A DNA stretch of 64,000 nt, taken from Ignavibacteriaceae bacterium. Lineage in GTDB: Bacteria; Bacteroidota; Ignavibacteria; Ignavibacteriales; Ignavibacteriaceae. Below the pieces are notes generated by a model that searched no databases, was not told where the DNA came from, and was given only the letters and a program-made list of their open reading frames with translations. Location of the stretch: positions 1 through 64,000 of the forward strand of contig JACAFB010000015.1 in NCBI GenBank assembly GCA_013388545.1, read 5' to 3'. The position numbers and the translations under genes were made by a program. This document shows positions 57,912 through 64,000 of this stretch, piece after piece. Every line of letters starts with the position of its first letter. The stretch's first letter is position 1.

Positions 57912-58316
57912 ATCACACCTCGGTTTTAATTTCCGGCAGAAAAATAACAAGCAGTTAGCGCACTCTCAATTTTTATGTGTCGAATGGATTTTTTTGAGGA
58001 TATTAAATGAATTTTCGCTGAAGGAACAATTGTAACCGGGTTGTTTCTTTCATCTTCAGAACAGCAAAAAGTAAAATTAGGAACTGGAAAGCAAATCGGC
58101 ACACGCTTTGAGAAGGACTTTCTCTTAAGAAAACACCTTCTTTAATTATGATCTTGCATGTTCGAACTTACATTAAGTATTTTATATGTACTCGAAGGTT
58201 TTTCAGAAGTGTAATTAGATTAGTTTTAGTTAGGATCAATAAAAAATATTGGATATAATTTTCTGTTATACAATTATATTAAAGAAATACTTTTCAAATC
58301 TTATTTTAACTATGTT

Positions 58317-59594
58317 ATGAATTCTATTCTCACGAAACTTGTTTTTCTTTTCCTTCTGAGTTTTGTATTAATTTTATTGACGGATTGTAATAGAGAAATA
58401 GAACAGCAGGCGCCTTCATCAATCATTCCATCTAAAGAACAACTTTCCGGAAGCAGGTTTGCTGCATTTATTAATGATTTGAAATCCTTGCCTGAAGATC
58501 AGCGAAAAGGTTTTGTTCAGAATTTCCTAAGTTCAAACCCATCTTCTCCCATAATTGAAGACAGCATTCTTGCATGCTTTTACTGGTTTGGAAGCGCATC
58601 ATTAGTATTGATAAACGGAGATATACACTCCGGATGGAGCCGTCCTGATATAATGAAGTATATTTCCTGCGGAGATGAAAAATTTTTTTTCGCTGTCTGC
58701 ACATTGCCTCCAGATTCCCGCGTAGATTATCAATTTGTTGTTGATGGAAAAACTATAACCGATCCTCGCAATAAAGTTATATCACCGAGTGGTTATGGTT
58801 TTAATTCTCAATGTACAATGCCGCTTTTCAAGCCAAAGAATATCCGGGAATACCGGGCTAATGTTAAACATGGGACAATTGATTCTCTTTGGTTTATGAG
58901 CAAATCAACTTCAATAAAACCGAGAATGATAAAAATTTATAAGCCCGCTGATTATGATTCTCTTTCAGAATTTCCTGCTGTTTATCTCAATGATGGATTC
59001 AAAGCAATAGAGTATTGTTCATTTATAAACTTGCTGGATAACCTGATTGCTGAAAGGAAAATCATGCCCATCATTGCTGTGTTTATTGATTTTGCAGAAG
59101 GAGATTCAGATTATTTTTTGAATAAGACAGATGAATATATTACTGCTCTTTGCGATGAGCTTGTGCCTTTCATAGACAGCAGATATAAAACATCAACTAA
59201 AAATTCCAATCGGCTTTTAACCGGAATCTCTGACGGCGGGCATGCGTCTCTCCATACTGCACTAAAAAGGTCCGATGTTTTTTTTAATGCGGCTGGTCAA
59301 TCATCAACAATTACAGAAAAACTTTTTAATGCAATTGATGAGTTGTCCTCATCAAAAAATGTTCATCTCTACCCAAAACTTTATTTTGATGTCGGAAGAT
59401 ATGATCTGATAAACGGATACAAAGACAACTCTTTCTTATATGCAAACCAGTTATTTAGCCAAGAACTGAATAAAGCTGAAATTAATTACCGTTTCCGGAT
59501 ATTTAACGACGGACATCAGTGGGCAAATTGGCGGGAAAGAATGGATGAAATACTTATTTACTTTTTTGGAACATTGCCGGAAGCGCATCTCTGA
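58317..59594 (+). CDS. Lipoprotein esterase (enterochelin esterase-like alpha/beta hydrolase with N-terminal E-set/CBM48-like domain)
   Basis: Lipobox-like LLTDC; WFGSASLVLINGDIHSGWSRPDIM...YQFVVDGKTITDPRN; RLLTGISDGGHASLHTALKRSDVF nucleophile region. Confidence 0.8.
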   Translation: MNSILTKLVFLFLLSFVLILLTDCNREIEQQAPSSIIPSKEQLSGSRFAAFINDLKSLPEDQRKGFVQNFLSSNPSSPIIEDSILACFYWFGSASLVLINGDIHSGWSRPDIMKYISCGDEKFFFAVCTLPPDSRVDYQFVVDGKTITDPRNKVISPSGYGFNSQCTMPLFKPKNIREYRANVKHGTIDSLWFMSKSTSIKPRMIKIYKPADYDSLSEFPAVYLNDGFKAIEYCSFINLLDNLIAERKIMPIIAVFIDFAEGDSDYFLNKTDEYITALCDELVPFIDSRYKTSTKNSNRLLTGISDGGHASLHTALKRSDVFFNAAGQSSTITEKLFNAIDELSSSKNVHLYPKLYFDVGRYDLINGYKDNSFLYANQLFSQELNKAEINYRFRIFNDGHQWANWRERMDEILIYFFGTLPEAHL

Positions 59595-59756
59595 ATTGTT
59601 TAACAATCTTACTCCGCACTCATTACAGGTTATGATGTCATCATTATTTCAATCATTCGAACAATTTGTAACCAGCAGATATTTCGTATAGTATTTGCGG
59701 CAGCTAATGTATAAGATATTGTAATTACGGGTAAAAAAATTCGTAAATTAACCGGC

Positions 59757-59795
59757 GAATGATAACTCATCCTTTTGGGCAACCACTTATCATTC
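59757..59795. promoter_or_regulatory. Inverted repeat upstream of secreted protein gene
   Basis: GAATGATAA (59757-59765)/TTATCATTC (59787-59795), 9-bp perfect arms. Confidence 0.4.
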
Positions 59796-59869
59796 ATATC
59801 TTAAGCGGCATTTGAGTTGTCATCTCTGATTTGTAATAAATCAACAAACAATGTGAAGGAGATACAACA

Positions 59870-60454
59870 ATGAAGATCTTATCAATAACTATGATAGTTC
59901 TGTTTGCAATGCTTACTTCGGTATTTGGTCAGGAAAGAACCGATGAAAAGAAATGGACGATTGACCCTGTAACCGGGGACACTATTTATACTGAATCCGT
60001 AATAATTTCTAAATCCGAGGACATTACCTCCCGCAATAATATTATTGTCATTAACCCATTAAAGTTCCTTCTGTTCTATAATATTTCTTACTTTCATAAA
60101 ATAGGTGAACAACAGGCTCTGGGTGTTGGAATTCAAATTCCTACTATTACTGATATAAACGGAATTGGTTTAAATGGTGAGGCAAGATTCTATCCCTCAG
60201 GAAAAAATCTACGCGGGTTTTATTTTGCGCCGAACTTTTCTTACAATAATCTAAGCAGCGAAGGGAGCGACAATTCTGTTTCAATTACCTCGCTTGGCGG
60301 TCTGGTTGGCTGGCAGTGGTTTCCGGGCGATCAGTTTGCTATCGGGCTTGGAATAGGTGTTGACTATTACTTTTTCTCCGGCGATGATGATGTATTTAAT
60401 AAACTTGACGGAACAGCACCCTCTTTGAGGTTTGATATCGGGTATGCCTGGTAA
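59870..60454 (+). CDS. Secreted outer-membrane beta-barrel-like protein
   Basis: Signal peptide MKILSITMIVLFAMLTSVFGQ; strand-rich; C-terminal FDIGYAW. Confidence 0.7.
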   Translation: MKILSITMIVLFAMLTSVFGQERTDEKKWTIDPVTGDTIYTESVIISKSEDITSRNNIIVINPLKFLLFYNISYFHKIGEQQALGVGIQIPTITDINGIGLNGEARFYPSGKNLRGFYFAPNFSYNNLSSEGSDNSVSITSLGGLVGWQWFPGDQFAIGLGIGVDYYFFSGDDDVFNKLDGTAPSLRFDIGYAW

Positions 60455-60619
60455 ATTAAACTCGCAGTAAAATAGAGCTGTAAGACATTTCCTGGAAGTT
60501 TAATTAATCAAAGCACTATTCCCTTTTCAACCCTTTATCTGATTTTATAGTCAGCCAGAGATTAATTAACCGCTGGCTGACTACAAATTATGCTTTTATT
60601 CCTTGCGTGTAATTAAATA

Positions 60620-62239
60620 CTATTTCATCAAAATCATTTTCTTTGTATTTGAAAAACTTCCCGTCTGTATTTTGTAAATGTAAACACCGCTTACAAGTTT
60701 GCTTGCGTTAAATTTTACTTCGTACTTACCTGCAATTTTTTCTTCATTTACAAGTGTTGCCACTTCGTTTCCAAGCAAATCATAAACTTTCAATGTGACA
60801 TTACCAGTTACAGGTAACTGATAACTGATTACCGTGCTCGGGTTAAATGGGTTAGGATAATTCTGCATCAATGAATATTTACTAAATGAATAAATTCTGT
60901 TTTTTAATCCATCTTCAACGTTTACCGGGGAATTAAACTTAAGCCTGGCGAGAAATAGATTTTTTTCTCCACCAGTTACAGTGATTGTATCGAAGAGTGC
61001 GTTCTGACTTACAACGCCCGACACATAGAAACTCCCGTTATTATCTAAAATAATTCCACTTCCCGCATCGTAACCAACGCTTCCGGCAGATTTTGCCCAT
61101 TGAATTTCACCATTCTTATTATAGTTAAGAACAAAAATATCTTGATAATCAATTGCGTTTAGAATTACTCCATCCCCGAAATTAATTGTTCCTCTGAAAA
61201 ACCCGGTAATGCAAATATTTCCATCACTGCCGCAAGATAAGAAGTTTGAATTGCCGATGGTTGCATCTCCCAGATTGTTTCCCTGTGGAATCTCCTTCAG
61301 CCAGATATAATTCCCTTCAGGATCTATTTGGGTTACAAAAAAATCATAAACCCACTGAGGCCCATTTGCAAAAAAGCTCCCAAAGCTTGTTGAGCCTAAA
61401 AGATTTCCGCTCATATATGCATAACCAAAATTATCGGTTTCTATCTGCCAGGTCTGGGCAGAAATATCCTGAATAAAATTTACAAATTGTGCTATATCGT
61501 TGGAGTCATATTTCACTACATACTCTGTATATGTAAATGGAACAAGAGTATCCAGCCCGTTGAATGATGCTGGGTTTTGAAAAGAAAATCCGGTCACCCA
61601 AATATTTCCAAATAAATCCTGATCAATATCGCTTATGAGAGATACGCCGGATTGTTCAATAGTGGAAAGAACAGCTCCATCAGGACTTAACCGCAAAATT
61701 TTAGTATCGTAAGCCCACCTTGATAATCCTATCAGAAAATCATTTGAATATCCGTTTGACAAAGCAGACAACTCGTAGATATCAGAGGTGTATTCTGTTG
61801 CGTCTTTCAGCCAGAGCAAGTTCCCGGTGTCATTTAATTTTAAAATAAAGTTGCCTAATCCTGAACCTGAATGAATAAGCTGAGATGTTTCAACTGTAAT
61901 TGTGTCACTGTAAGAGCCGACACAGATAACATTATTATCCATATCAAGAATTATTTTAGAAACATCTGCTTTACCGAAAATTGTATTCTCCCATACTAAT
62001 GAATCTAAATCACTTCTTTTTTCAAGTTTCACATCACCCAAGGTTCCGAAATTATAACCCTCACGGAAATGTATAAGTCTTGCGCAGACAGGGTTCCCGG
62101 AATTATCAATTGCTGAAGGTGCATTTAAATACGATAGATTATATGGATAATTTGGAGATATTAAATTTACCCATTGATACGTTTGTCCGAATGTTGATGA
62201 ACATAAAAACGAAAAAGCGATTAAAAAATATCTTAACAT
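60620..62239 (-). CDS. Secreted beta-propeller-like (SBBP repeat) protein with T9SS type A sorting domain
   Basis: Repeated D..GN...G/S strands; C-terminal YPNPFNPSTVISYQLPVTGNVTLKVYDLLGNEVATLVNEEKIAGKYEVKFNASKLVSGVYIYKIQTGSFSNTKKMILMK. Confidence 0.92.
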   Translation of the reverse strand: MLRYFLIAFSFLCSSTFGQTYQWVNLISPNYPYNLSYLNAPSAIDNSGNPVCARLIHFREGYNFGTLGDVKLEKRSDLDSLVWENTIFGKADVSKIILDMDNNVICVGSYSDTITVETSQLIHSGSGLGNFILKLNDTGNLLWLKDATEYTSDIYELSALSNGYSNDFLIGLSRWAYDTKILRLSPDGAVLSTIEQSGVSLISDIDQDLFGNIWVTGFSFQNPASFNGLDTLVPFTYTEYVVKYDSNDIAQFVNFIQDISAQTWQIETDNFGYAYMSGNLLGSTSFGSFFANGPQWVYDFFVTQIDPEGNYIWLKEIPQGNNLGDATIGNSNFLSCGSDGNICITGFFRGTINFGDGVILNAIDYQDIFVLNYNKNGEIQWAKSAGSVGYDAGSGIILDNNGSFYVSGVVSQNALFDTITVTGGEKNLFLARLKFNSPVNVEDGLKNRIYSFSKYSLMQNYPNPFNPSTVISYQLPVTGNVTLKVYDLLGNEVATLVNEEKIAGKYEVKFNASKLVSGVYIYKIQTGSFSNTKKMILMK

Positions 62240-62453
62240 CGTTCACTCCTTCCGGTATTTTTTTCAAGTTAACGAATTGTAAAAAATAATTCAACCACAC
62301 CTTGCTGTGATCAGGGTTACTTTGGTAAATAAGGAAAGCGTTTAACTATCTATAAGATTTTATTAATCTGGTAAGTTGCTGATAAATTTTGACCAATTTT
62401 TCAAATGAGCAGAACCAAAATCCGGATCGGATGTAAGGTCTCTGAAGTTCATA

Positions 62454-63932
62454 TCAGATTTTTGCAGCAATTCTTCTGTAATGATATCCGTATACTGCCA
62501 TTGTCATTGCAAGTGGAAATTTTTTTGGATGGCGGATTAAACTATGGGCAAAAAGTTTCCAAAAATATTTTTTACCTTTTTCAAGTGTTCCCAAAAGCCA
62601 TAGAAGCATCACAAACGCCCTCACTTCTTTTAACTTTATTTTGTTTTTATTCCAGGATGGCAATCTGTAGTTTTTTAGAAATTGCTTAACACGCAGATAA
62701 TATTCTTTTTGTGAATAAATTGTCCTGATAATTTTTGAGTAACCATTCATCAGATCCCGGTAATTCATCTTTGGAATAAAATTCATTTGACCATCCATAT
62801 TGTTTCCGCTGAAAACGTCAAGAAGTCTGTTTTCAATTTGTAATTTTTTGAATAGCTTCGTTCCGCTTGGTGCGTTTAGCAGCCCAACCATTGCAGAAAC
62901 AATTCCGCTCTTTTGAATAAAATCGATCTGATCCTGAAATACCTTCGGAGTATCGCTATCAAATCCAACAATAAAACCACTGGATACAATAAATCCTTTA
63001 TCCTGAAGTTTCAAAACAGATTCAATAAGATTACGCTTAAGGTTGTGTGATTTACCGCATTCTATCAGACTTTCGGTGCTTGGTGTTTCAATTCCAATAA
63101 AAACGCTGTTGAATCCTGATTCAATCATCATATCCATCAGAACATCATCATCAGCGAGATTTACCGTCACTTCTGTTATGAAATTGAACGGATACTTTTT
63201 CTTTTTTGACCATTCAATCAGTTTCGGCAGTAAATCAGATTTTAATTTTCTTTTATTTCCGATAAAATTATCATCGACAACAGAAATTGGACCGCGGTAG
63301 CCAAGCTCGTAAATTCTTTCAAGTTCGCCAATGAATTGCGAGCTTGTTTTTGTTCTTGGATTTCTGCCATTAAGCATTGTTATACTGCAGAAATCACAGT
63401 CGTACGGGCAACCTCTTGAATACTGCAAAGATAAGGAAGCATATTTTTTTATATTGAGCAGTTCCCACATCGGCACCGGCGATTTTGATATCTCGGGAAA
63501 CTTATCGGTCATATATATATGCTTTGGATTTCCATTTTTCAAATCATCAAGAAATAGCGGAAGGGTAATTTCAGCTTCATTTAAAACAAAATGATCAACA
63601 CCCTGAAAATCTTTGTACTGAGTTGTTGCAAGCGGACCACCGACAACAATTTTTACCCCGAGGGAATTGCATCTTCGGATAACTTCTCTGAAAGATTTTA
63701 TCTGAATATTCATACCGCTGAGAAAAACATAATCTGCCCATAGAATTTGTGCATCTTCAAGTTTTGAAATATTCATATCAACCAGTTTCTTCTCCCATTC
63801 TTCAGGAAGTAATGAAGCAACGGTGATCAGCCCCAGAGGAGGTTCGGCAACTTTTTTTGCTACGAATTTAAGCGCATCTTTAAAGCTCCAGAAGGAAGAA
63901 GGTGTTTCAGGGTAAACTAAAAGTATTTTCAC
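62454..63932 (-). CDS. B12-binding-domain radical SAM protein (DUF4070-like)
   Basis: PPLGLITVASLLPEEWEKKLVDMNI cobalamin-type domain; YSRGCPYDCDFCSITMLNGRNPRTKT. Confidence 0.92.
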   Translation of the reverse strand: MKILLVYPETPSSFWSFKDALKFVAKKVAEPPLGLITVASLLPEEWEKKLVDMNISKLEDAQILWADYVFLSGMNIQIKSFREVIRRCNSLGVKIVVGGPLATTQYKDFQGVDHFVLNEAEITLPLFLDDLKNGNPKHIYMTDKFPEISKSPVPMWELLNIKKYASLSLQYSRGCPYDCDFCSITMLNGRNPRTKTSSQFIGELERIYELGYRGPISVVDDNFIGNKRKLKSDLLPKLIEWSKKKKYPFNFITEVTVNLADDDVLMDMMIESGFNSVFIGIETPSTESLIECGKSHNLKRNLIESVLKLQDKGFIVSSGFIVGFDSDTPKVFQDQIDFIQKSGIVSAMVGLLNAPSGTKLFKKLQIENRLLDVFSGNNMDGQMNFIPKMNYRDLMNGYSKIIRTIYSQKEYYLRVKQFLKNYRLPSWNKNKIKLKEVRAFVMLLWLLGTLEKGKKYFWKLFAHSLIRHPKKFPLAMTMAVYGYHYRRIAAKI

Positions 63933-64000
63933 AATAGGCTCCGACTTATTTATATTAAATCACAACTTCATTATGCACAAAATTTCATTACAGTATTGTA

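Noticed and set aside
1-64000. CRISPR arrays, transposons, phage, tRNA/rRNA genes
   Set aside because: No regularly spaced repeats, transposase/integrase motifs, or tRNA T-loop/anticodon-arm patterns recognised by eye; tRNAscan/CRISPR tools would be needed to exclude them fully.

Overview
AT-rich 64 kb chromosomal window, most likely from the Bacteroidota/Chlorobi side of the tree (Ignavibacteria-like, inferred from T9SS sorting tails, DUF5686, DUF4922 and outer-membrane barrel genes). I recognised no tRNA, rRNA, CRISPR array, transposase or phage module. Most of the window is ordinary chromosomal gene content: clpX, dxr-rseP, alaS, radA, HU, arginase, transporters, two ECF sigma/anti-sigma pairs, a LytS/LytR-type two-component pair, and many secreted or outer-membrane proteins. 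The most interesting stretch is about 52.2-55.9 kb. There a perfect 14-bp palindrome (TGAGCATATGCTCA) lies 20 bp upstream of a DUF134 regulator. It is followed by a His-rich NifX/NifB-type protein, a CGGC-domain gene broken by two in-frame TAA codons and a frameshift, a radical SAM protein whose GEP motif reads REP, a thioesterase, and a methyltransferase with an apparent 5' frameshift. This looks like a self-regulated anaerobe-type accessory locus caught during erosion. Other items worth a second look are a monoheme c-type motif fused to an outer-membrane barrel (Cyc2-like architecture), a lipoprotein with tandem TonB C-terminal-like domains in a sigma/anti-sigma operon, a CBM20-like/7TM/SpoIIE phosphatase sensor, a duplicated cupredoxin-like lipoprotein, and a SpoIID-GT4-DUF4922 operon. 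All calls come from reading the sequence; no database searches were run.
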